Below the pieces are notes generated by a model that searched no databases, had not been told where the DNA came from, and worked only from the letters and a program-made list of their open reading frames with translations. Below, one piece after another: positions 17,108-24,619 of a stretch of 64,000 bases of DNA; positions within the stretch are counted from its first letter, which is position 1, and each line of letters begins with the position of its first letter. Origin of the DNA: Paenibacillus sp. YYML68 (GTDB lineage: Bacteria; Bacillota; Bacilli; Paenibacillales; NBRC-103111); contig NZ_BQYI01000001.1 of NCBI RefSeq assembly GCF_027923405.1, forward strand, positions 3,016,501 to 3,080,500, given 5' to 3'. The translations under genes and the position numbers were made by a program.

Positions 17108-17122
17108 TGATAATGATTTTCA
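17108..17122 (-). promoter_or_regulatory. Fur box
   Basis: TGATAATGATTTTCA matches the 7-1-7 Fur consensus TGATAATnATTATCA with one mismatch. Located in the promoter region of the FhuF-like gene. Confidence 0.75.
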
Positions 17123-17182
17123 ATTTCGATTATAGCAGGGGTGTCCGGTTATTTCCAACTTTTTCTCAACTTTTTTCAACAC

Positions 17183-17476
17183 TTAATCACGGGTCGGCTT
17201 ATCGGCAAGCTCGGCAATATCCTTCGATTGCGGCAGATCGTTCGAATCGAACTGCTCCTCCGCCTCTCGCGCCTGCCGCCGCAGCTCCTCTCTCTCCTGC
17301 AGCAACGCCCTCGGCTCCCGCTTGAACCGCTCCGTCAGCACGCATAGCTCCTCGTAGATCAGATAGAGCAATGTCACGATAGCGGCTATAGCTGCAGCGA
17401 CGAGCAATGGACCGGCCAACGTAGCGAGCAGCATGAACAACACCATCGTCACGACAAAGTAAAAAAGCACCTTCAT
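17183..17476 (-). CDS. Small membrane protein with coiled-coil tail
   Basis: A 97-residue protein. Residues ~3-40 are two closely spaced membrane helices. The rest is charged (KREPRALLQEREELRRQAREA) and predicted to be coiled coil. ATG 17476 follows AGGAGATGAT, so the longer frame to 17548 is rejected. Family not recognised. Lies between the Fur-box gene and the VOC protein with no clear operon link. Confidence 0.6.
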   Translation of the reverse strand: MKVLFYFVVTMVLFMLLATLAGPLLVAAAIAAIVTLLYLIYEELCVLTERFKREPRALLQEREELRRQAREAEEQFDSNDLPQSKDIAELADKPTRD

Positions 17477-17667
17477 TCGATCATCTCCTATTCTTTCGCT
17501 AATGTCACTTGCTAACATACTCTGGTAACTGCTTACAGTCGCCATCACAATCCAGCTGCTTTATCTCGACTGAGGAAGCGTCCACAGCGCACAGCTATGA
17601 GCTCTTGGCAAATAGCAGAGGCACCGCCTCTCAGCGATGCCCCGTACACGATCTTGCTTAACACTTG

Positions 17668-18057
17668 CTACCCCTCATACAGCTCCAGCGGAAGCCCATC
17701 GGGATCTTGGAAGAACGTAAATCGCTTCCCCGTCGTCTCGTCGACGCGAACCGGCTCGATCTGAACGCCCCGAGCCGCCAGCTCGGCGGCCGTCTGCTCG
17801 ACGTCATCTACCTCGAACGCCAGATGACGCAGCCCTCTGGCCTCCGGATAGCTCGGACGGGCAGGTGCGTCCGGGAACGAGAACAGCTCGATCTGGTACG
17901 TATCGCCGACAACGAGGTCGAGCTTGTAGGAGCTGCGCTCGGCCCGGTACGTCTCACTCTGAACCGTTAGACCGAGCACCTCCGTGTAGAAGTGCTTAGA
18001 CTTTGCATAATCCGAACAAATAATGGCCGTATGATGAATCCGCTTCAACAATACCAT
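17668..18057 (-). CDS. VOC-family (glyoxalase I-like) metalloprotein
   Basis: A 129-residue two-repeat VOC fold like E. coli YaeR/GloA2. First metal ligand in RIHHTAI, last in PDGLPLELYEG, plus IELFSFP and LRHLAFEVDDV, consistent with two His/two Glu metal binding. Start ATG 18057 with GAGGG upstream. It lies 20 bases after the DUF350 gene stop on the same strand and may be cotranscribed. Substrate unknown; detoxification or a dioxygenase-like role is possible. Confidence 0.82.
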   Translation of the reverse strand: MVLLKRIHHTAIICSDYAKSKHFYTEVLGLTVQSETYRAERSSYKLDLVVGDTYQIELFSFPDAPARPSYPEARGLRHLAFEVDDVEQTAAELAARGVQIEPVRVDETTGKRFTFFQDPDGLPLELYEG

Positions 18058-18076
18058 TGTACAGCCCTCACTTCGA

Positions 18077-18511
18077 TTAGTAGCTGATCAGCGAGGCCAT
18101 GAGCAGACCGGAGGCTACGCTCAGGAAGAAGGAGAACATGCCGACCGACACGTTGCCCTTCGGAATTTCCTTCAGCACCTTGAATGGCGTCAGCAGCTCG
18201 AACAGGTAGAAGATGATGATCTGGAACGCAATGCCGATCAGCCCCCATACGATCAGGTCGATAATGCCGACCGAATGGTATACAGCCGAGGCCAGCACGA
18301 GCACTTGGCCGAGCAGCTTGCCCCCAATGTCGTAGGCCGCCGCCTTCCCTGCCGCCGCCTTAGCCGGATCGCTCAAGTCACCCGCGTCACGGATCAGATG
18401 GAACTCATTGTACGGCGTAACGAGATTGAAGAACAGAATGCCCACACCCACAAGCGGAACCGTCACCCCTAAGTAAATAAGAAAATTAATAATTGTACCG
18501 AACTGCTCCAT
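18077..18511 (-). CDS. DUF350 (YjfL-like) membrane protein
   Basis: A 144-residue membrane protein with four hydrophobic helices and two similar halves, each with a G-rich helix (IINFLIYLGVTVPLVGVG and LASAVYHSVGIIDLIVWGL), the DUF350 pattern. Start ATG 18511 with GAAGGAGG well placed, 13 bases after the stop of the glutathionylspermidine-synthase-like gene. In E. coli the DUF350 gene yjfL also sits beside the same type of ATP-grasp gene (yjfC). Biochemical role unknown. Confidence 0.8.
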   Translation of the reverse strand: MEQFGTIINFLIYLGVTVPLVGVGILFFNLVTPYNEFHLIRDAGDLSDPAKAAAGKAAAYDIGGKLLGQVLVLASAVYHSVGIIDLIVWGLIGIAFQIIIFYLFELLTPFKVLKEIPKGNVSVGMFSFFLSVASGLLMASLISY

Positions 18512-18524
18512 AAGACTGCCTCCT

Positions 18525-19940
18525 TCAAAGGTTCGTTGCCCGCTGCCACTCCTCTGCGAGCGCGCATGGCAAGTAATAAGATAAGTTGCCCGTAATTCGT
18601 CCGCCGACCCTTGCAACGACAGCTGCTGCGCTGCCGTCAATGAGGAAGCACCCCCAGAGCAGACGCCCCTCGAACGGGCCGTTCAGCGTATCGACCTGCA
18701 CCGCCGGAAGCTGGGCGTATTGCTGGTACACCATCGGCTGCGATGCGTACTCCTGTTCGCCGCTCGCCTCCTCTATAGCACCGTCCGCGCCGTAGATCGT
18801 GACGCTGCTCCCTTCGCGTCCGAAGATCGGCTTCGCCACATACGCGACCCCTTCGGGGAAGCACGGCTCGAGATACGTCGGCAGCATGTAGCGTTCGATC
18901 GCCTCATGCTCCTCCTCCGTGTAGAACTGCCCCGCCTCATGCAGACTCCAGATTAGCGCCTGCAGCGCCTTCGTCTGCGCCGCAAACCCTGACGGCGGAT
19001 TGATGATCGCAAGCTTGCGGTCTGCGATCAGCTGCAGCGCATGCTCTCCGGTCGGGTAGCCATCGTCGTCGCGGTCCTCCGCAAGCTTCTCCAGCGCGTG
19101 CAGCCGGTACAGCACGTCGACTGGCTCGAGCGGAGGCGCAGGCTGAGACTGCGATGCGTCTGTGCGGACAGCTGCCGACGAGTCGCGGTGCTGCGCAGTA
19201 TCCGTAGCCACCTCTGCGGCGTGATCAGCTGCCGACGAGCCCCGAGGCGCCAGCAGACGGTCGTCCATCACCCGCAGCTCCTCGAGCGGCACGAATTCGG
19301 CCCCTGTGAAGCCCGAACGCTCCAGTAAATACTTCGTCGTGCCCGCATCCTCCTCATGCCAGCCAAGAGCGCTGAATACGATACGCTCCGACGGGTACCC
19401 CGCAGCCCGATACAGCTCCAGCATGCGGCCGAACGCAATGGTCAGCCGCTCGCTGCAGCCTTCGTTCGGATCGAGACGTCCGTACGCCTCGCAGATGCGT
19501 CCGTTCGCATGGAACGCCTCGACGATGCCGGTCGGCGTATCGCTGTTGAACTCCAGCATCTTGAAGCCGTCTGGCGTACGGACGAAGTCGAACCGTCCGA
19601 TCATCGTCGGCACCGTATCGTCGAATACGAGCGACAGCACACCGAACGCCTCCCGAGGCAAGCCGAGCTCCGTCCACAGCTCTGGCTCTCCCTGCTGCAC
19701 GATGCGCACCGTTCGCGCGTAGATGCGTCCGAGCGCCTCTGCGGCCTGGCGCATCTGGGCAAGCTCGCTGGCGCTAATCTCCCCCAGCGCTGCCAGCGCA
19801 TACTCTTCCCCGTACAGCCGATCCCACGTGAACACACCTTCCTGACGCAGAGACTCATACAGCGCCTCACGCCGCTCGGCATACGTCATGGCGGCCGTCA
19901 CGCGGACGCCGCTCTGCTGCTTCGCTTGCACCTGTGACAT
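18525..19940 (-). CDS. Glutathionylspermidine synthase-like ATP-grasp protein
   Basis: ATP-grasp amide ligase-like protein, 471 residues, related to the synthetase domain of Gsp and to E. coli YjfC. It shows RFDFVRTPDGFKMLEFNSDTP, AALGWHEEDAGTTKYLL, YVAKPIFGREGSSVTIYG and a C-terminal WGCFLIDG. Between residues ~240 and 285 there is an Ala/Ser/Asp-rich insertion not expected in the fold. Bacillales lack trypanothione-type chemistry, so the real substrate is unknown. Start ATG 19940 is chosen for the GGAGG just upstream, although the spacing is short. First strong member of a run with a lipoprotein and a DUF350 protein. Confidence 0.82.
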   Translation of the reverse strand: MSQVQAKQQSGVRVTAAMTYAERREALYESLRQEGVFTWDRLYGEEYALAALGEISASELAQMRQAAEALGRIYARTVRIVQQGEPELWTELGLPREAFGVLSLVFDDTVPTMIGRFDFVRTPDGFKMLEFNSDTPTGIVEAFHANGRICEAYGRLDPNEGCSERLTIAFGRMLELYRAAGYPSERIVFSALGWHEEDAGTTKYLLERSGFTGAEFVPLEELRVMDDRLLAPRGSSAADHAAEVATDTAQHRDSSAAVRTDASQSQPAPPLEPVDVLYRLHALEKLAEDRDDDGYPTGEHALQLIADRKLAIINPPSGFAAQTKALQALIWSLHEAGQFYTEEEHEAIERYMLPTYLEPCFPEGVAYVAKPIFGREGSSVTIYGADGAIEEASGEQEYASQPMVYQQYAQLPAVQVDTLNGPFEGRLLWGCFLIDGSAAAVVARVGGRITGNLSYYLPCALAEEWQRATNL

Positions 19941-19994
19941 CGCCTCCGTCCTGATCCCGTCATGATCCTCATGCACATCGTCGTCTAGCAGCTG

Positions 19995-20270
19995 CTACGA
20001 GCTGGAGCTTCCGCTGCCGCCGATGCCTCCTTTGCTCACACCTGATGTGGGACTCGATGTCCCGCTCTTAATCTTGCCGCTCGAGCTGCTCGAGCCGCCT
20101 CCGTAATAGTAGCCCGACCTGCCCCCACTGCCGTCACAATATCCGTCCCGGTCCCGGTCGATGCAATCCCGATCATCCGAGCATCCGGCCGTTCCGCCGA
20201 GCACGAGCGCCGACGCCACGAATAGCGACACCAGCTTCCTCCCACGATCCCCGCTGCCTGTTCTCTTCAT
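19995..20270 (-). CDS. Small Gly/Ser-rich lipoprotein
   Basis: A 91-residue protein with a lipobox GTAGC (Cys30), then CIDRDRDGYCDG, a DxDxDG-type metal-binding-like segment between two cysteines, then a Gly/Ser-rich disordered tail. GAGGAGAGGG precedes ATG 20270. The tail probably spaces the anchor from the wall. In E. coli a small exported protein (yjfM) also accompanies the DUF350/Gsp-like pair, so a shared envelope role is plausible. Confidence 0.7.
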   Translation of the reverse strand: MKRTGSGDRGRKLVSLFVASALVLGGTAGCSDDRDCIDRDRDGYCDGSGGRSGYYYGGGSSSSSGKIKSGTSSPTSGVSKGGIGGSGSSSS

Positions 20271-20377
20271 CTGCTTCCCTCTCCTCTAGCCTGAACTAAC
20301 AGGTGTCCATCATGTCCGAGCTTGTGATGGCAAGCCTCGAATTCGGCTGCCTCCAGACGGTTCCATGCCACTTTACC

Positions 20378-20833
20378 TTAGACTGGAACGGCGTATACGA
20401 CGTACGTCTCGCGGTCCTCGTCGACCTCCGACGACGTCCGCTGCCATTCCCGGCCCTCCGCCGTCACGTAATCCGCCTGCAGCTGCAGCAGCGCCTCGAG
20501 CGGATCGTGGAAGCGCTGCGTCTCCACTAGTCGGTAGTCCGCCGTTCCTTCGCAATACTCCCTCAGCTCCACATGAATGCCGCCCAAGCCAAGCGTAGCG
20601 GGTCTTCCCCAAGGCATCGTCCGCTCATCCTGCGCCTCGGTCACATAGACGACATAGCAGGACGGCTCCCGCTCCACCGCGCACGAAGACTTCTCGTACA
20701 CGCGCCCTTCCTTCACCCAATAATCGCACGCAAACCGGAGCGCCGCCTCATGCAGCGCCATCCGGTCATAATGGAACAAGGCCGGGAACGTACCCGCCCC
20801 TTCCGTATACATGCGATACTCGAACCGCGCCAT
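20378..20833 (-). CDS. Hypothetical protein
   Basis: A 151-residue soluble protein with AAGGAGG before ATG 20833. Two parts of similar pattern, each with a (Y/W)xxEGR(V/E) segment and a C-terminal strand YVVYV/YVVYAV, suggest an internal duplication: WVKEGRVYEKSS...CYVVYV and YVTAEGREWQRTS...TYVVYA. Family not recognised. It is the first gene of the run leading into the lipoprotein, Gsp-like and DUF350 genes. Confidence 0.65.
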   Translation of the reverse strand: MARFEYRMYTEGAGTFPALFHYDRMALHEAALRFACDYWVKEGRVYEKSSCAVEREPSCYVVYVTEAQDERTMPWGRPATLGLGGIHVELREYCEGTADYRLVETQRFHDPLEALLQLQADYVTAEGREWQRTSSEVDEDRETYVVYAVPV

Positions 20834-21310
20834 CGCCCGTCTCCTCCTTCTTCGCCTTCGGCTTCATCTAAGGCCCTGCACATGCTCCGCAAGAGCGCAC
20901 AGCCTCTTGCACCCATCTTCCATACGCGCCGAGCGCGGAGAAAGATTCATTTTTCCGCAGGACCACCTGCATTTCCACGAAAATACACCTTCAAAGCTTA
21001 GACGCACGCAGCTGGAGAAAAGTTGCGATCAAGAAAGAGGGCCACGTTGCGCCGTGACTTATTACGAGCTGTGACGGCTGAGACGTACCGAGACGAACTG
21101 TGCCGAACGCACACAAGCTGACAGCCACTGACACGCACTGTCACGTACCCTGTGACGACCCGACTCCAGCTCCATCCCGAGCCTCTGACACTCTTGCTCC
21201 CTAACTCTCTGGCTCCACAGTTATTCATCACGCCCATCGTCGCCAAGTACAACCTGTCTGTCCTAACAGACAGACGATCCCCTGCAGACACGCGCTAGCT
21301 GTACCGTTCT
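20834..21310. other. Intergenic region with degenerate short repeats
   Basis: No gene seen. From 21050 to 21195 the plus strand repeats variants of GTGAC and CTGACA (at least eight occurrences) at irregular spacing. A hairpin CTGTCTGT-CCTA-ACAGACAG lies at about 21251-21272. The promoter for the gene starting at 20833 must lie here but I could not pick it out. Confidence 0.5.
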
Positions 21311-21853
21311 CTACTCCCCCGGCTTCCCCGCCGTCTTGACCGCCTCCGCCGCGCCCAGCCGCTGGAAGATGCCTCCAATATAATCGGACAGCCTCACGCT
21401 GATCTCGGCGCGCACCATGTCGCGCAGCATCACGAAGCTGTCCTCATACCCGCGGCAGATGAACCGGTAACGAATCGCCCCGTCGATCTTCTCATCCTCG
21501 AACACCTTGATGCCGCGCTGCTTCAGCGACTTGCGCACCTTCGCCAGATCGGCGTGGATCGCATCCATCAGCAGATGCGTCGCGCTCACGTACAGCCGCT
21601 TGAGCGGATACGACGACGTCTGGATCGTCTGCAGATTGTTCTCGACAATCGACAGCATGATCGGCAGCAGCGCGCTGCTGCGGATCCACGCCAGCTCCTC
21701 CTGCGTCGGCACGTTCGGACGGGCAACTGGAGCACCTTCCACGCCAGCCTCGTCCTGCTTCGACTTCCGCCGCTCGATGAGCGCCTCGCGATGCTCGGGC
21801 AGCATCATCCGGCTCGATTCCCAGAGGCCGTTGTTGTGCAGCTTCTTGCTCAT
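21311..21853 (-). CDS. YolD-like protein with C-terminal extension
   Basis: A 180-residue protein. Residues 7-28 (NNGLWESSRMMLPEHREALI) match the start of YolD-like proteins, which in Bacillales are encoded with UvrX-type polymerases. The remaining ~120 residues are predicted helical and not recognised. The gene overlaps the polymerase stop by four bases (ATGA), so the two are translated together and under SOS control. It is likely an accessory factor of the polymerase. Confidence 0.65.
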   Translation of the reverse strand: MSKKLHNNGLWESSRMMLPEHREALIERRKSKQDEAGVEGAPVARPNVPTQEELAWIRSSALLPIMLSIVENNLQTIQTSSYPLKRLYVSATHLLMDAIHADLAKVRKSLKQRGIKVFEDEKIDGAIRYRFICRGYEDSFVMLRDMVRAEISVRLSDYIGGIFQRLGAAEAVKTAGKPGE

Positions 21854-23118
21854 TTGTAGTGACCTCCGATCTTGATGCTGCGCTCCCGTGCTTGCCCGGC
21901 CTGCAGCAGCGACGAAGCGCGGAGAATGGCCGTCGTGCCGAAGCGGCTTTTGATCTGATCGGTCGTCCGCTCCAGCTTCCGCGTCTTCTCCCGATCATCC
22001 AGCAGCGTCAGCTGGTACTCGCCCGCATCGGTCAGCTGCGACAGCGTCACGCCCGCCTTGCGGATCGGCAGCCCGTCCCAATGCTTGTAGAACAGCGTCT
22101 TCGCCGCCTCATACACCTCGCGGGTCAGATTCGTCGGGTCATGCAGCTTCATCTGACGATAAAAGCCGCTCGGTCGGTCAAAATCCGCCCCCTGCGCCCC
22201 CGCAGACACGACCCACCCGGCATACCCCTTCGACCGGCAGCGGCGGCACACCTCGTCGCTCAGCTCCAGCAGCACGACGTCAATCTCCTCCTTGCGCTGG
22301 TAGTCGCGCGGCAGCGTCATCTGATGGCCGATCGCCTGCTGCCTCAGCCCGAACGTATCCGGACTGACCGGACTGTCGTCCATCCCGTTCGCCGTGCGCC
22401 AGTACACCTCCGCCTGAATGTCGCTGTTGCGCCCCATGCGCATGCGCAGCTTCTCCTTCAGCTTCGCGAGCGGAAGCTGTGCGACGTCCCCGATCGTATG
22501 GAGGCCCATCCGGGCAAAATGCGCCGTCATCCGCGACCCCACCCCGAACATCTTCCCCACCGGCTGCTGCCACAGCAGCTCCCCGACGCGGGCGCGGGGC
22601 AGGACGAAGACGCCGCTCTCATTCTTCTTCGCGTAAATATCGCACGCCATCTTAGCCAGCACCTTCGTCGAGCTGATGCCGACGCGCGCCCATACACCCG
22701 TCTGCAGCATAATGCGCGCTTGCATCTGCCGAGCGATCTCCTCTGCCGAGCCGAACAGTCGGCACGAGTCGGTAATATCAATGAACTGCTCATCGACGCT
22801 GAACGGCTCCACGAGGTCACTGAACCGCTCCAGCGTCTCCGTAATCAGCAGCGATACGTCGAGGTACGTCTGCATGCGCGGACGCATGACGACCAGCTGC
22901 GGACACTTCGCCAGCGCCTCGCCCAGCGTCTCCGCCGTCGTCACCCCGAAGCCCTTCGCAATGGGACAGGCAGCGAGCACGATGCCGCTGCGGCGCGCCG
23001 GATCTCCGGCCACAGCGACCGGCTGATCGCGGTATTCGGGATAAGCCGCCTTCTCCACACTCGCATAGAAGGACTGGCAGTCCGCCAGCATAATGATGCG
23101 TTCTCCGTTACGGGCCAT
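21850..23118 (-). CDS. Y-family translesion DNA polymerase (UvrX/DinB-like)
   Basis: Error-prone lesion-bypass polymerase of 422 residues. First metal ligand in MLADCQSFYASVEKA; catalytic pair in FSVDEQFIDIT; GISSTKVLAKMA and a helix-hairpin-helix region near MGLHTIGDVAQLPL complete the core; a little-finger domain follows. Start ATG 23118 with GAGGGG upstream. Two LexA-type boxes flank the -10 (23139-23182). The downstream YolD-like gene overlaps by four bases, the arrangement known for uvrX-yolD. Confidence 0.9.
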   Translation of the reverse strand: MARNGERIIMLADCQSFYASVEKAAYPEYRDQPVAVAGDPARRSGIVLAACPIAKGFGVTTAETLGEALAKCPQLVVMRPRMQTYLDVSLLITETLERFSDLVEPFSVDEQFIDITDSCRLFGSAEEIARQMQARIMLQTGVWARVGISSTKVLAKMACDIYAKKNESGVFVLPRARVGELLWQQPVGKMFGVGSRMTAHFARMGLHTIGDVAQLPLAKLKEKLRMRMGRNSDIQAEVYWRTANGMDDSPVSPDTFGLRQQAIGHQMTLPRDYQRKEEIDVVLLELSDEVCRRCRSKGYAGWVVSAGAQGADFDRPSGFYRQMKLHDPTNLTREVYEAAKTLFYKHWDGLPIRKAGVTLSQLTDAGEYQLTLLDDREKTRKLERTTDQIKSRFGTTAILRASSLLQAGQARERSIKIGGHYK

Positions 23119-23138
23119 TCGCTTTCCCCTCTTTTCAA

Positions 23139-23182
23139 GAACACCTGTTCCTATTATATATAGAATACCGAACAAGTATTCG
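23139..23182 (-). promoter_or_regulatory. SOS promoter with two LexA boxes
   Basis: GAACAGGTGTTC (minus strand, 23139-23150) fits GAACRNRYGTTY. CGAACAAGTATTCG (23169-23182) fits with one mismatch. Between them lies a perfect TATAAT -10 (23153-23158). The -35 17 bases upstream (GAATAC) is weak and overlaps the second box. Confidence 0.75.
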
Positions 23183-23222
23183 CATTTCAACAGGGAAAAT
23201 TTTGGGGTTGCACACAAAAAAA

Positions 23223-23246
23223 CCTCGAAGACGAGAGTCCTCAAGG
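23223..23246 (-). terminator. Terminator overlapping the end of the small membrane protein gene
   Basis: Minus strand CCTTGAGGAC-TCTC-GTCTTCGAGG followed by TTTTTTTG. Contains the last codons of the gene at 23241-23498. Confidence 0.8.
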
Positions 23247-23498
23247 CGTGCCGCGTTTCTTATACACAATAATTGCGATATGAATCAAGCTGCTGACGAC
23301 GTAAGCCGCCCCGTAGATGATCCAGACGACGAGCAGATTCAGCGGATCGGTGAAAAAGATAAACGCAACAAGCGCAGCCACCACGAACAGCACAAGTCCG
23401 AAGCCGAGCGACTGCAATACAGCCTTCATTCGGGACAGCGGCTTCCGCGCCCTGTTGAACGCAAAGATCATGGAGAAGACCAGTGCGAGCACTAGCAT
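23241..23498 (-). CDS. Small three-helix membrane protein
   Basis: An 85-residue, strongly hydrophobic protein with three predicted helices (about 1-14, 31-50, 54-78) and a basic end YKKRG. No good ribosome binding site precedes ATG 23498, so the start may be wrong. A terminator right at its end supports expression. Family not recognised. Confidence 0.5.
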   Translation of the reverse strand: MLVLALVFSMIFAFNRARKPLSRMKAVLQSLGFGLVLFVVAALVAFIFFTDPLNLLVVWIIYGAAYVVSSLIHIAIIVYKKRGTP

Positions 23499-23666
23499 GA
23501 TTAAATCGACGAAGAAGAGATCTACGCAAGCCTTGGGATTGACCCGCCTATCCTCGTTATGAGTGCTCGGGAATCCAGGATTCTAGCATTTTAAGAACCC
23601 AGTTAGGGTTGCCGGCCCGATGGGTGGATGCTGCCTCATATGCTCTCAGTCACTTCTTCATTCAAA

Positions 23667-24422
23667 TTAACCACTATTTTTAAGATTCAGTACTCTGTTA
23701 AAACATATATAAGATTTTTTGCTTGTATCGAATAAATACACACTTCTAGGATATTCTTTATTGGTTGGATCATCTGATAGGACAAGAGTTGTAGAATTAA
23801 GTGAGTATAATACATATAAGTGCTTTTCTTCAATACCACTTGGAATTGGCGATAGAACATACCCCCACTCCCTTTTACTGATTCCTTGTAGATACAAGTT
23901 AGATTTTATTAGAACGTAAAATAAAGCAAAAAAGAAAATAATGCAATATGCAAGATTACCCCACCATACTGGTCTATACATTTTCGTCGTATCCTCTATG
24001 GCATAGATCTCATACAGTGCAATTGAGAATATGAATATGTTAAGAGAAAGTGTAAGGAACAGTAAAGCGTTTGCCCATTTTCTTGAAAACAAAAATGAAT
24101 TCTTCAACTTCTTGTCCTTTATTCTCTTAGACAAACAGAGTGACACAGTAATCAAGAGACAAATAGAAAATACGATTAGCAAAAGGGGAATCAATGAATT
24201 CATGACCGGATAATCTTTGATTTTTGCAAAAATTGCTGCAAAGAAAATTCCATACGCAATAAAAATAATAAAAAGAAAAACCGACATGAAAGTATTATGT
24301 AAGGATTTTTGATATTTAAGCATAAACAATTTATCAAAGTTATTACTTGTGAAACTCCTAAACACAAAAAGAATAGCAGGTATCAACGTCGTACCTAATA
24401 GTGTTTTAATTAAAACATCCAT
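23667..24422 (-). CDS. AT-rich multi-span membrane protein, unknown
   Basis: A 251-residue protein with six or so membrane helices in the first ~190 residues and a soluble C-terminal region of ~60 residues (beginning GYVLSPIPSGIEEKHLYVL). Start ATG 24422, with GGAGG seven bases upstream; the frame extending to 24506 is rejected. Composition is markedly more AT-rich than both flanks, and no neighbour is functionally linked, suggesting horizontal gain. No family recognised. Confidence 0.65.
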   Translation of the reverse strand: MDVLIKTLLGTTLIPAILFVFRSFTSNNFDKLFMLKYQKSLHNTFMSVFLFIIFIAYGIFFAAIFAKIKDYPVMNSLIPLLLIVFSICLLITVSLCLSKRIKDKKLKNSFLFSRKWANALLFLTLSLNIFIFSIALYEIYAIEDTTKMYRPVWWGNLAYCIIFFFALFYVLIKSNLYLQGISKREWGYVLSPIPSGIEEKHLYVLYSLNSTTLVLSDDPTNKEYPRSVYLFDTSKKSYICFNRVLNLKNSG

Positions 24423-24619
24423 AAATCTTCCTCCAAGATAGTTTACGGTTAATTTCACAGACCATAGGTCCGGCCGCGATGCGATGGCGCAGAGTGGTCT
24501 GTACAATTCACTTCCTCAAAATCGCTTTGGAGGGGTAGTCTGAGGCCCCGGCACTGGGCACCTTAATAAGTCACTCGGGTTCGTGAACATACGTTTGCCG
24601 CTATGAAGCTACCTCAGCC

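Noticed and set aside
21859..23163. 434-codon plus-strand frame
   Set aside because: Antisense to the Y-family polymerase; Arg/His/Leu-rich composition typical of shadows in GC-rich genes.
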